The position numbers were made by a program, and so were the translations under genes. The notes under the pieces were generated by a model. It was given only the letters and a program-made list of their open reading frames with translations, did no database searches and was not told where the DNA came from. A stretch of DNA of 64,000 nt, taken from Siphonodentalium dalli (taxonomy: Eukaryota; Mollusca; Scaphopoda; Gadilida; Siphonodentaliidae). Location: contig CP136066.1 in assembly GCA_032622095.1 (NCBI GenBank), positions 193,490,816-193,554,815 of the forward strand, read 5' to 3'. Of this stretch, positions 1 to 10,115 are shown one piece after another; the stretch's first letter is position 1, and every line of letters begins with the position of its first letter.

Positions 1-240
1 ATTTGACCTTGAATTGACTATTTTTAAAGTCAAGGTCAGGTCGGGGTCATGATTTGACCGGTCCAAAACACTCCCCGGAGAAAAGTATCCTAGGTATAAA
101 ATTTCGTCGAAATCCGTACGTTTTACCCGATTTGACCTTGAATTGACCATTTTGAAGGTCAAGGTCAGGTCGGGGGTCACGATTTGACCCGCCCAAAACA
201 CTCCCGGACAAAACTATCCCTAGGTATCAAATTTCGTCGA
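1..240. repeat. Tandem repeat, ~129 bp unit, about two copies
   Basis: The phrase ATTTGACCTTGAATTGAC recurs about 129 bp apart, each time followed by a CAAGGTCAGGTCGGGGTCA-type stretch and then a 'CCAAAACACTCCCGGA ... TAGGTAT' stretch. The array enters from the left edge. No coding sequence is seen. Confidence 0.8.
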
Positions 241-1185
241 AATCCATCCTTGATAACCACACGATCGCATGCTTTCTAAAGTGTGCGGTAATTATCAATA
301 TCAGCACATGTGCTAATCTGTGTCGGACTATTTTATTGAGGATACCGCATACGGGTAACAATACAGCTTTTAAAGCGACCCATTCGCAGCTTTTACATCG
401 ACCTAATCCCGCATGATTATTCGGACCTAATATGACCAACAGAAAAAACAAGTGAACTCGGCGCATATGTAATTGATAGAACAGCTAGACCTCTAGTGTG
501 ATGGTCGTGTCGTTAATTTGTTTAAAATACGTATCAATTGACATATACGCACCCGTTCCCTCATTAAAATCTACATATATCACCCATTTTAGAGGCATCC
601 GCGAATTCGGGGACTTCCGCAAAGTGACATCCGCAAATAGGGACCTACTGCAAATTGTCGCACCCAATGTAATTTGTAAACAAATACGTTTGAGATGCGT
701 TTTAACGAGGTGAGCTTTAATTAAATGAAAGAAGCAATGCTATATATCAACTATTTGTCATGGTCTCAGCAGGTGTGTCATATATACATGTATATGTGTC
801 AACTAAGGTCGCTTTGCGTGCTAAAAATGAAAAGTAAAGGTGAAAATTCGGAGAATCCTATTGAAAATGAAAGTACAATTTTTGAGAAATCCGCGGCAGA
901 TTAAGAGAATCTATACTATTGAAAGTGAATGTACGATTCTATCAGATTTCGCGACTGCTCGTTTTCGTGATCATATCTTATGTAGGGCCTATATGACCAC
1001 GAAAACGAGTCGAGTCACGATACATGCATCGGTACAAACACATTGTGTATACGATACAATTTTGACTTGATGACCAGAAAATAAAAGATCGCGATTACTC
1101 CAACAGAACAGACATGCGCACTCCTATTAAAAATTACTCATAATTCACTTCACTACACCAGGGGCTCCCAATGGGTTATACCTTA
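241..1185. other. Non-coding stretch with one imperfect hairpin
   Basis: No convincing gene. Around 945-1,030 an imperfect inverted repeat pairs CTCGTTTTCGTG with CACGAAAACGAG across a short AT-rich loop. The short open frames have no recognisable motif. Confidence 0.5.
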
Positions 1186-1372
1186 TTTTCAGGCAATCAG
1201 ATTATTTATAAAATTTTCACAACATATTATTACACCGGTGACTTTAATTTTACAATTTCAGCCTGTCATGACCCTATCGATACGATTGAGTCATATTTTC
1301 AAAACATATTATACACCGGTGGCGTTAACTTTACAATTTCAGCATCTACGTGATTCTATCGGTACGGTTGAG
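1186..1372. repeat. Two-copy ~80 bp tandem repeat
   Basis: ACACCGGTG followed by a TTTACAATTTCAGC stretch occurs at about 1,232 and 1,312, with the same CTATCG(A/G)TACG(A/G)TTGAG tail after both. Confidence 0.7.
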
Positions 1373-2059
1373 TAAGGTACAAAAAAAAATCTCTCACACT
1401 ACATTCGCCCAGTCGACCACAGACAATCAAAATCTCCATGTGGCGTAATAAATCGCTCTTATGTCCGAATAACAAGTGACGCCGAACATATCACAATGAA
1501 CATCTATATTATGTAATATATGCCGCACAAAAAATAACATCAACGGCTTGACTCTTACTGCAGTTTGCATACACAGCGTCCCCATAGACCAGAAGTGTGC
1601 TTAAGGAATATGCAATCTATTCATTCGGATATATTTCCAAGAAATCACCTTGCAAGAAATCTATTCATTTCTCGAAAATGTCTATTATATGAAAGCGGCA
1701 AACATGATCACGCGTCACATAGCGAATTGAATGGTATACATAACAACCGCGCAGTTGATCGGGACAATAATCACAATATGTCGCCAACAGTATAGTCATA
1801 ATTTGAGAGTGTATGGATATCATTTAAGTTACTGAAGGGAATATTACCAGCAAACTATTTATGATAACCTGATTATTATTACAGGATGGATTATGTAAAG
1901 TGATGTGGTATGTGACTTAATTGTTAGGGCAGTGGCGTTTTGTGAAAAATACACACGACCCTAAACGTGCTATGCTTCAAGCAGCCAGTAACAAGAGGGC
2001 GCCGGTTTGTATAACCCAAAATTTTGTCAAAATGTTCAACCGTTGTAAATTTCATACCT

Positions 2060-2145
2060 GTGACAACGCGGGTTTGGGCGGGGAGGGCGCGGGTTGGGCG
2101 GATAGGGTGCGGGTTTGGTCGGAGAGGGCGCAGGTTTGAGCGGTG
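2060..2145. repeat. G-rich minisatellite
   Basis: Short tandem variants of a GGGCGCGGGTTTGGTCGG-like unit make a local GC-rich island in AT-rich surroundings. The two overlapping open frames here are products of the repeat. Confidence 0.6.
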
Positions 2146-2539
2146 CATCACCAGGGTCCGCGTTGGACCGAAATTTACTTTTTTCCAAATAATCTGCCAA
2201 ATGAAAATATTTTGTGCCAAATTATTTTAGCATTTTCCAAATGATATCCCTGATAGTATAATTTTCGACAATCACGGTTTGAACGACTTGTATTTGAACC
2301 GGACAGGATTATGAAACCGTCGGTGCTTTGTAAGCAATCTGCGAAAGCTGTCGTGTTGACCAAAATGCTACAGTTGACAATAACAGAATTGTGGCTTTCA
2401 AGACAAAACACAGATACTTAAGTTCCACAAAATTATAAACGCATCAGAATAATCCACGAGAAATGTTTTTGTTCATGTTTTATTGATCACAATTACATAT
2501 AACTTATTAGAAACATAAAGTAATATTGCTCTCTCTCCC

Positions 2540-3295
2540 TCTGCATGCTCTGTGAACATTAAAACACGATGTGAATTGACCTGTAGGAGATAGATGATGT
2601 TGACCTCAGCCGACAAAGCCGTTAAAGTGTCAAATATGAGCAATAAAGAGCGTTCTTTATGGAGGAAAATTGGTACAAATGGGTCACCTAACCGGGGGAA
2701 TTGCATGGATAGTCGTATCTTCTCGTGTTCCATCCATGAATAATGGCTGAGGATAAAACATTGCCTACCTTTGACCTCAGGTGACTCAAACGGGGACTAA
2801 TATGATCCATACAGAGCGTTTATTATCATTCCGGAAGATATGTGGGGAAATTTGTGGCCGATTTTTAAATAACAGTCTAACACCTCTCCTTGGTTCCATT
2901 TACGACATGTATAAACACGACTCGACATACATATAACCTCTGACTAAGACTCGTCATATCACACAATGCTTTTGCCACCAATTTCCCCACATATCTTCTG
3001 GACTGATAATAAACGCTCTTTATTGATGATATAATGTATTATTCCTATCCCTTTTAAGGTTATTAGGTCAAAGATAAGTAATGTTTTATTCTCAGGCAGT
3101 ATTCATGGGACATGAGAACATGCGCATACCCCATGACATTACCCTGGTCATGTGACCCGTCTGTACCATTTTTTTTATATATGAGGAGCGCTCTTTATTG
3201 CTCATATTTGCCCATGTAAGTCGTCTAGGGTCAACGAAATCATCTCACTATACTATACGGGTCAATTGATCCCCGTGTTCCAGAGTGCAACCATT
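2540..3295. repeat. Foldback element, ~250-350 bp diverged inverted arms
   Basis: The left arm (about 2,540-2,870) and right arm (about 2,975-3,295) are reverse complements at roughly 75%. Paired landmarks are GAGCAATAAAGAGCG with CGCTCTTTATTGCTC, GGATAAAACATT with AATGTTTTATTC, and AGATATGTGGGGAAATT with AATTTCCCCACATATCT. The ~100 bp centre is unpaired. It looks like an old non-autonomous foldback element; ends and TSD were not resolved. The minus-strand open frame at 2,473-2,733 lies in the left arm and is not taken as a gene. Confidence 0.7.
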
Positions 3296-4337
3296 TTTGG
3301 TATATAATTTACTATTTATTATTTGAATTAATTATTAGTGACATTTTAAGACATCTGATATCAACGAGACCAACCTAATCAAATTCCCATGTTCAAATTA
3401 CTCATATGTACACATTTTCAGCTTCAATGGTCCAGCCTTTTATATATAAACAATCAGTAGATAAAAGCCAGTTTTATTTCGACAGCCTTTCATGTTTGAC
3501 ACTGCATGTCGCTAGTAGTCCCCCATGTGATGTCACATGAGGGGAGATTAACGATTCAGACTGCATAATCCATAGTAGAATATTCAATTCCATAAAATCG
3601 GTAAACTTCAGTTACCGGTGGCCTGTCACACAATCTTTTCGGCAACGGGCCCAGTGGGTTAGTGGGCATGACCGAGAAAAGCTACACAGGTGTATTCCTT
3701 TAAGGGAACCAGCTAAACGTAAGGAATAGGAATTTGCATTGATCCCAGTTAAATGTGAGAATAGAGTAAAGGTGGCATGATAATTCCTCTCTGTAATATT
3801 GACTGTGCGTGGTCGTGTTTCAAAATATATCCGAAAACATTAGTGCACTAATATGCAGATTTGCGATTGTTGAATTGTATTTTTTTGTGGGGCTTATAGT
3901 ATCAATTACATTATTTAGCCACAACAACACAGCAGTTATTTGATCATTATGGCATTGTTTAGATATTTGATCTTTGTCCTCTGTTTGACCTTGAAATACG
4001 ACTTCCCCCAACTGGACACCACATCTCAAAATTTGCTTCTACAAGTAAGCATTCTCTATGCGAAGTTTCATGCTTTAGTATACACATACACATACATACA
4101 GTGATAAAATCATGTTTATTTTGGTATGATGGTCTCTAAAGGGTAATACCTCAAATACTACATAAAGTAGTACTAAAATGTGATGATATATAAACCATAC
4201 ATGTTGTGACATGTTGGCAGTAATCGTCGTCTTGTATCTAGTATATCATGACAGATTGAACGTGGTGATGGTGTCCTAAGTTTTGTGAACTACGAAGGCG
4301 ATTCCCATATAAAAAAAACCCTTGGGACCACCATGGT
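3296..4337. other. Non-coding stretch
   Basis: AT-rich DNA with no supported gene, long repeat or RNA gene. Confidence 0.4.
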
Positions 4338-4478
4338 AAAACACCACGGTAAACCATGGTAAAAAAACGCGATATATTGGCCACCTATCGTGGTGTCACC
4401 ATGGTGGTTTACCGTGACACCACGATGGGTGGCCAATATATCGCGTGTTTTTTACCATGGTTTACCGTGGTGTTACAA
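4338..4478. repeat. Palindromic MITE-like hairpin
   Basis: Two ~65 bp arms are near-perfect reverse complements. The outer ends read AACACCACGGTAAACCATGG and its complement, the middle of the arm contains CGCGATATATTGGCCACC, and the centre is ATCGTGGTGTCACCATGG-like. There is no coding capacity. It lies about 460 bp upstream of the Mab21-like gene. Confidence 0.85.
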
Positions 4479-4837
4479 TTAATTGAGTTTGAAAAACTCT
4501 TACATGTATTATATTTAGCAAATTCTGATTAAAATGTCCATATATATTTTATTTGTGACCTGCCTGTAAATGATGCACCCAAACGATTATCTACCCGAAC
4601 CATCGCGCGCGACGAAAAGATCCAGTCGCTTTCGTGTGAATATAAAAATCGGCGATTTCAACCGCTATACGGACGACAGAAAACGGCCGTAAAAATAGCG
4701 CGCTCAACCCCATTGTAAATTGACCCTTACATGTTTGCGTAGTTGAGATGTCGTGTTGTATGAGACGTCACATCCGTTGTTGCTGAATATCATGACAAAT
4801 ATAATAATTTAATAATGAAGCCCTCAACCGAGTCGTA

Positions 4838-4930
4838 AAATATCAATTTGATTTAATGAAAGAAGCTGATCATATCTGTTTAAAGTTGGTGAAGTTGCCT
4901 GTAATCTAGTATATAGTCATAATTTACAAA
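4838..4930 (+). repeat. Sequence shared with the 15.7/20.5 kb duplicates and with 22.0 kb
   Basis: AAAATATCAATTTGATTTAA, then TGAAAGAAG and the GCCTGTAATCT motif, recur with few changes at about 15,698-15,775 and 20,535-20,610. The tail with TAGTCATAATTTACA recurs near 22,000. In this copy it directly precedes the large coding frame, so it may be intron, 5' UTR or promoter of that gene. Confidence 0.65.
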
Positions 4931-4940
4931 TGATTAAACT

Positions 4941-7217
4941 ATGTTAACTCGATTATTATCTATAATTTCAGGACGAAATCAGCACGATGCGGCGTTACTG
5001 ATCACATTGTGTGGTCGATGTTGTTATAGTAACAATATTGCATGGGCAGCATCAGGTAGCCCCTACAGTTCTGCCAAATTATACCGCTCAACGTTCATTG
5101 GCCTGCCCTCAGTAATAACGATGGAGGTGTTATATATACGGGACCAGGACAGAACCGAGGCATCTGAGCATCAACGATATAATCGGATTCTCCAATCCAC
5201 TATATTAGCAAGAACTCATGCGCGCTTGTCGATTGATGGGACTAAATACACCTTAGTGGGGAGCGCGGCTGCCGATACCTGTCTTCGAGGTAGTGACCTG
5301 GATATATTGATCGAAACTACATCCTTTCTAATCGACGAATCTTTATTGGTTTATAGGGATGATATTCCATGTTACGTCAAAATCCCTGTCACCGGATTAC
5401 CCGACAACACACCAGACGTTCTACGTAGTGATGATGTGTATGTGCGCAGCGCTCCGGTCCGTGAGCATGATGACAGGCTTTTCGGGAAGGATTTTTCTTT
5501 CCTTCAAGGATCGAAGGTTGGCAAAATAGTTTTAGAATCTGATAACAAGTCAACAGATTTTGTCCCTCAACTCAGACTAAGTGCTATTCCGCGAGTAGCT
5601 CGACAATTTTCCACAAGAGATCGTTCTTGGCCATCTGAGACAATAATATCGTTGATTACCAACGGTGAATTCCACCTAACGGCTCGCCCTGCACCCTGCA
5701 ACCCGGATCACGACCACGACTTCTGCATTTCTTTCGCGAAGGCGGAAGTAATCCTAATCAGACTGATGTCTGCCAACCAGTTGTTAGCTCTACAAGAGCT
5801 CAGAGGAGTCCGAAAAAATATCGATCCGCAAGGAACAATCTTAACATCGTACCACATGAAGACCACCGCTTTCTGGCATTTTGAGGCGAGCGCTGTTGTC
5901 CGGGAGAGTGAATATCCGGTTCTAGACATGTTGAAGAGTCTGGATAATTATCTGGATGAGAGAGTATTGCCACATTACTTTGTCCCTGGGATGAACCTTT
6001 TCGCTGGAATCACAGACTCTGATTTATTCGAGGTCCGCAGACGTCTGCACAGTTTTTTAGGAATCTGCTTCATCAGCAATGAGCTAACATTAATGAATTC
6101 ATACGCAAGTATAACGCTAGCTGAATCGATATATCATCTTCTTTCCCCTTTTGCTGATGCAATATCTTTAGGTCAAGGTTCAGGTCATGATTGTTTAGAG
6201 GCAGCAGAAAGTTTATATTATAACTATGCGCAGACAACAAAATACCATAACAGTCACGATGATGTCGACGCATCCTCTGGGACCGTATATGACGCAAATA
6301 CACGATTTAATATGAACGGGTTAGCAGTCTCAGTCATGGATAAACTCCGCCCAGTATATAGGACAATGTTATTTGGCATCGTATTTCAGATAAAAGGACT
6401 CCGATACAATATTAACAACAGGCTCTCAGTATGGATGCAGTCGAGGCAAAATACCGTTCGTGCTCTAAGATATACACAATTACAAGATCGGGCGCTCGTA
6501 ATGGCTGGCCCTCACTATGAACCATTGGAGGAGTTCTTTTACATGGGTTCCCGAAACACATTTGATGAAACAGGATGTACTAACAAGACAGGTCTGAAAA
6601 CCCAGAAACCAACAGATATCATGAATAAATGGCTGACGATCACCGATAATATCATATACAGCGTGAACTCACTTGCGAACTCGGTCACGGACCTTTTAGT
6701 GATTGGGGTATGGATAGCTGAGATCTACCCAGTCTTATTACCATACATCGACTCCATGACGTCATTGGTCGAATTGGGCGACGTTAGTGATAATCAGGAT
6801 ATGAACAAGTTGTTCGGCTTCGATCACGTGACCAGGAAATTACTATCGTCTGTTACCGATGCTATTAGTGAGTTTACGCCTAATGTCATTGATTCTGACG
6901 AACACTCGTTCATTCCGACAGAAAATTATACAACCCCGGCTATATTGCAAATGTTAATGTTTGCTTTAGAAGATTTGTTCGTTCCTGTGGAATATGCCAT
7001 CCTTCAAGATATTCGTTTTCACACAGAAGGTGTATCTCGTGATCACAATAAAGCCAGGCTTGCACAGCTGATTCCACAACTAGCATTGGAATGCTCCGCG
7101 GCTTTTGAGATTGTCGGCCAGGTCACAAACGACTTAAACAACTTGTACAACTGTGTCGCCGGGTTACATGGCTATGCGGAATTTACTCCTCCTTTTTACG
7201 ACCCATTTAAACCATAG
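4941..7217 (+). CDS. Mab21/cGAS-like nucleotidyltransferase (cGLR family), 758 aa
   Basis: A single long open frame and the only large gene here. In the 758-residue frame, G107-S108 followed by S118-DLD-121 matches the GS-x(n)-[DE]-h-[DE] active site of the cGAS/Mab21 nucleotidyltransferases. D206 in TDFVPQLRL is a good third acidic ligand. SFAKAE (264-269) and SYHMKTTAFWHFE (303-315) match the Mab21 C-terminal lobe. The metal triad is thus intact, so an active cyclic-dinucleotide synthase that senses nucleic acid or another ligand is plausible; family members work in innate immunity or development. About 370 further residues follow, with no domain I can name and no clear membrane segment. 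The true start is uncertain: a splice-acceptor-like TATAATTTCAG ends at 4,971 and M61 (base 5,121) is a good internal start, so residues 1-60 may be intron read-through or an upstream exon. The codon pattern looks constrained throughout. The family is secure; catalytic activity is inferred. Confidence 0.88.
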   Translation: MLTRLLSIISGRNQHDAALLITLCGRCCYSNNIAWAASGSPYSSAKLYRSTFIGLPSVITMEVLYIRDQDRTEASEHQRYNRILQSTILARTHARLSIDGTKYTLVGSAAADTCLRGSDLDILIETTSFLIDESLLVYRDDIPCYVKIPVTGLPDNTPDVLRSDDVYVRSAPVREHDDRLFGKDFSFLQGSKVGKIVLESDNKSTDFVPQLRLSAIPRVARQFSTRDRSWPSETIISLITNGEFHLTARPAPCNPDHDHDFCISFAKAEVILIRLMSANQLLALQELRGVRKNIDPQGTILTSYHMKTTAFWHFEASAVVRESEYPVLDMLKSLDNYLDERVLPHYFVPGMNLFAGITDSDLFEVRRRLHSFLGICFISNELTLMNSYASITLAESIYHLLSPFADAISLGQGSGHDCLEAAESLYYNYAQTTKYHNSHDDVDASSGTVYDANTRFNMNGLAVSVMDKLRPVYRTMLFGIVFQIKGLRYNINNRLSVWMQSRQNTVRALRYTQLQDRALVMAGPHYEPLEEFFYMGSRNTFDETGCTNKTGLKTQKPTDIMNKWLTITDNIIYSVNSLANSVTDLLVIGVWIAEIYPVLLPYIDSMTSLVELGDVSDNQDMNKLFGFDHVTRKLLSSVTDAISEFTPNVIDSDEHSFIPTENYTTPAILQMLMFALEDLFVPVEYAILQDIRFHTEGVSRDHNKARLAQLIPQLALECSAAFEIVGQVTNDLNNLYNCVAGLHGYAEFTPPFYDPFKP
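4961..4971 (+). other. Possible 3' splice acceptor within the long frame
   Basis: TATAATTTCAG is preceded by a branch-point-like TTAAC about 25 bases upstream. If used, the coding exon begins at 4,972 and the ATG at 4,941 is not the start codon. Sequence suggestion only. Confidence 0.3.
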
Positions 7218-7221
7218 GAGA

Positions 7222-7510
7222 TGCAACAGGGTAAGAAAACCACAAGGTGCACACAAGAAAGGAAACACATTGGTGCATTTGGGCAATATAACGCCAAGGT
7301 AACCTGGGTAGGGAACAGGTGAAAAAACACAACACAACCTGGTGGGAAAACATCAACATACACCTGGCTAGGAAACACCATGGAACACCTGGGCGAATAA
7401 CACGAAGGTACACCCGGGTGGGGATACCAGAGTATAATGACGAGGAGGGTCTGGGTAAGCAAACAAGGTGAGGATGGCAATGCAGTAGAATTGGATGGGA
7501 TACAGAGGTA
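7222..7510. repeat. Degenerate ~30 bp minisatellite after the cGLR gene
   Basis: Repeated CACCTGG(G/C)(T/C)-GGGAAA-like units follow the stop codon. Their reverse strand stays open for about 115 codons only because of the repeat. They probably lie in the 3' UTR or just beyond it. Confidence 0.6.
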
Positions 7511-7657
7511 ATGTTATCAATGGGGTGACTTATTATGGGAATATTATCTTGAAACAACTAATTATCACAAACGTCCATCTGTACTGTACTGCCTATGTAA
7601 ATGAACCTCATCCCACGTTTTAGTACAATACAACATTAAACATGGATTATCTTTTTA

Positions 7658-7663
7658 AATAAA
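7658..7663 (+). terminator. Candidate poly(A) signal AATAAA
   Basis: AATAAA lies about 440 bp downstream of the cGLR stop, in a TTTTTAAATAAAACAAA context. It is the first good hexamer I saw downstream. The downstream element was not evaluated. Confidence 0.4.
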
Positions 7664-7685
7664 ACAAATTTAAATAGTTGCGTGG

Positions 7686-8178
7686 GTATAAAATAATAAG
7701 TATGAACTGAAGATCCCTGTCCGGAAAGGCTTCTATCAATTAATATTGATTTTATTTCGAATATTTTATTATGAAATAAGATGATTAATTGGGACACTTT
7801 CAGGTAAATGGTCCGTTCTAAAAATAGACCAATAAGTTATTGGTCTATTTTTAGAACGGACCATTTACCTGATATCATATATCGATATAGAGCATTAGGC
7901 TGTTCCTATAACTGGGTACCGAACGTCAAATGCTCCAGACTGATTTATTAGATTGTTTTATTCCATAGTTATAAGCGATAATGAGTCTAATTAACGTCTA
8001 TTTGTGACAAATTTTACACAATAAAATTTCTGGACTCTGTTAACAGTAACCACTATTGTTCGTTAGCTAAACAACCACACCTTTTTAGACCAGAAAATAT
8101 TTAAAAAAAAATCAATATTAATCGATAGAAGCATTTCCGGACAGGAGTCTTCGATTCATATCTAATATTTTATAACCC
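7686..8178. mobile_element. TIR element (~490 bp) with a nested perfect hairpin
   Basis: Ends of about 70 bp are inverted repeats; the left arm contains CCTGTCCGGAAA, then GGCTTCTATC and AATTAATATTGATTTT, and the right arm is its complement. Inside, at 7,801-7,871, two 35-base arms starting CAGGTAAATGGTCCGTTCTA form a nearly loopless perfect hairpin. Related end sequence occurs at about 34,800-34,860 and 50,850-50,930, so this is a dispersed non-autonomous family. No transposase is present. Confidence 0.75.
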
Positions 8179-8460
8179 GGTAAATATATAATACATGTTT
8201 ACAAAGATATAATCCACCTTTAAGGACACGTATTGCGGAGCCTTATACGTTTATATAAGATAAAGAAACTAACTAACGATAAAATATAAAAACACATGTA
8301 ATACTTAAACGAATACTGCATGGATTAAAATGTATTGTCAATAGTCAGATTAACATTTTGGTTCAAAAACACTTAATTAATTCCCTCTTCATATCTGATA
8401 TATTAGAAAGGTTACATGTAGCTGCGTTGTCGTTTTATGACTTAAATTACAGCTATATAT

Positions 8461-8592
8461 AGGGGCGGCAGGAAGACGGCCCATTTTGGCAATGCCGCTC
8501 CTGTACAATATAACTATGTTCACTTTTGTATATTGTATTGTTACAAATATCTATATATTGTACAAATAAATACTACTACTACTACTACATGT
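8461..8592 (+). mobile_element. Probable 3' tail of a non-LTR retrotransposon or SINE
   Basis: GGCAATGCCGCTCCTGTACA is followed by an AT-rich stretch, AAATAAA and a short (CTA)n microsatellite. A 3' UTR with poly(A) signal ending in a simple repeat is typical of CR1/L2-like elements and their SINEs. No reverse transcriptase frame is visible upstream, so it would be a dead 5'-truncated copy. Confidence 0.45.
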
Positions 8593-10115
8593 ACATGCCA
8601 TGCGCACTAACATCATTATTTTAGTTCATATGTCATTTACCAGTGTTCCTTGCAACTACATTGCCAGTGATGTAGTTTTGTCAATTTTAAACGTTCTAGC
8701 TATGTTTTCCCTTTTGAAGGACACAAACTAATGTGAGTATGCCCATGAGCTCTGATGTGATACCATATATAAAGATAATAAATGCTTTATATCTTTCCGG
8801 CAGCATTTTCAAACAAAATGTTCATGGGATAGATTTTCAAAGCTTGTTTCAAAAACTAACTTACCGAAAAGAGAAATATTTTGATTTGTACATGTTTCTC
8901 TTAAAACTGTTTAAAACTATTGATTTGTTATTTCTTAGTGTTAGAAGGACATATAGCATGTTATGATCTAGCTGTTTCAAACTATATATTTGTAATAAAA
9001 TGTTGTAATGCTCTCGATATAGCCACATATGTTGTCCTGATTGATATGAATAAATGGAGAATACATTATTTATTCGTGTTAGAAGGAGATGTTGCCTGTT
9101 ATTATCTGACTATTAAATGGATACTGTACTCAAATGTTGTTGGTTTATATAGTCTCTGATTGGTAGAATAAGGTAACCAGATTTCCATTATTTGAAAGTC
9201 TGTTGAGTACGAAGTCATGTTACGGATGGCAGATTAGTCGGAATGCGAAAATACAAATTGTCGTTGTCAAGTAATTTTTGTACAGTTTTCAAGCAAATGT
9301 ATCAAATGAACGTTATATTATATTATATGCATACTAGTACCATATACTCATTAAGTCATTGTATAGTCACTAGTCAGTGAGTGGCTTACATATGTTTTAC
9401 ACGATCATCTGTGCCACGCGTTGCCCAATCCACTATCCGTTAATCAAGTAATTCCGGAGTTCGGTTCAAAGGTCGCCTGTAAGACGCGATAACTCTAATT
9501 CGTCAGGCGTAGCTTGTTTAATTAATTATGCATGAATAGTAATCAACACCGATATGATTGGCTTCTGATCTGGTAAAGGCACCCAATTAGATAGCGCGCC
9601 AAAATTCTATTATGGGTCACTTTTGACTTGTTAAGCATGCGAAGCGGCAATATTTACTTTTGAAGAATTAATTAATATTATATATATTACATTAGATCGT
9701 TGTTATTAGCGATAATTTATTGAAAATGGCGTACAGTACCCCTTTAAAACTCCCAAATGTACATGTTTACAGAAAATTCAGGAAATAGACGCATTATCTT
9801 TAACCTCTTTGATAGCAGTAACATATTATCAGATCATGTGGTACTATGTACTATCAATATTATTCAGATGCTAGTAATTAAAACAGACTATGATCAAGGA
9901 GGTTGTAACACCCTCCCTCGTTTGGTACGTGACATTCAGGCCATTTCCATGTGGTAAGATGGATAAATACCCCCTGTTTTATGGTACTCTGAATTCATAT
10001 GGCAATATAACCGGCATTCAGGATTCAGACACAAATTGTTATTATTTTCCAACCCAAACAGACCAAAGTGACATATTTTGATCTAATTCAGTCGAATGCC
10101 TCTTGATATGTTGAT
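8593..10115. other. Non-coding stretch
   Basis: No gene supported. A weak direct repeat is present: GTGTTAGAAGGA(C/G)AT at about 8,938 and 9,078. Otherwise it is AT-rich single-copy-looking DNA. Confidence 0.4.

Noticed and set aside
7196-7557. Two minus-strand frames of 94 and 116 codons overlapping the cGLR stop
   Set aside because: They are shadows of the degenerate minisatellite and lack motifs.
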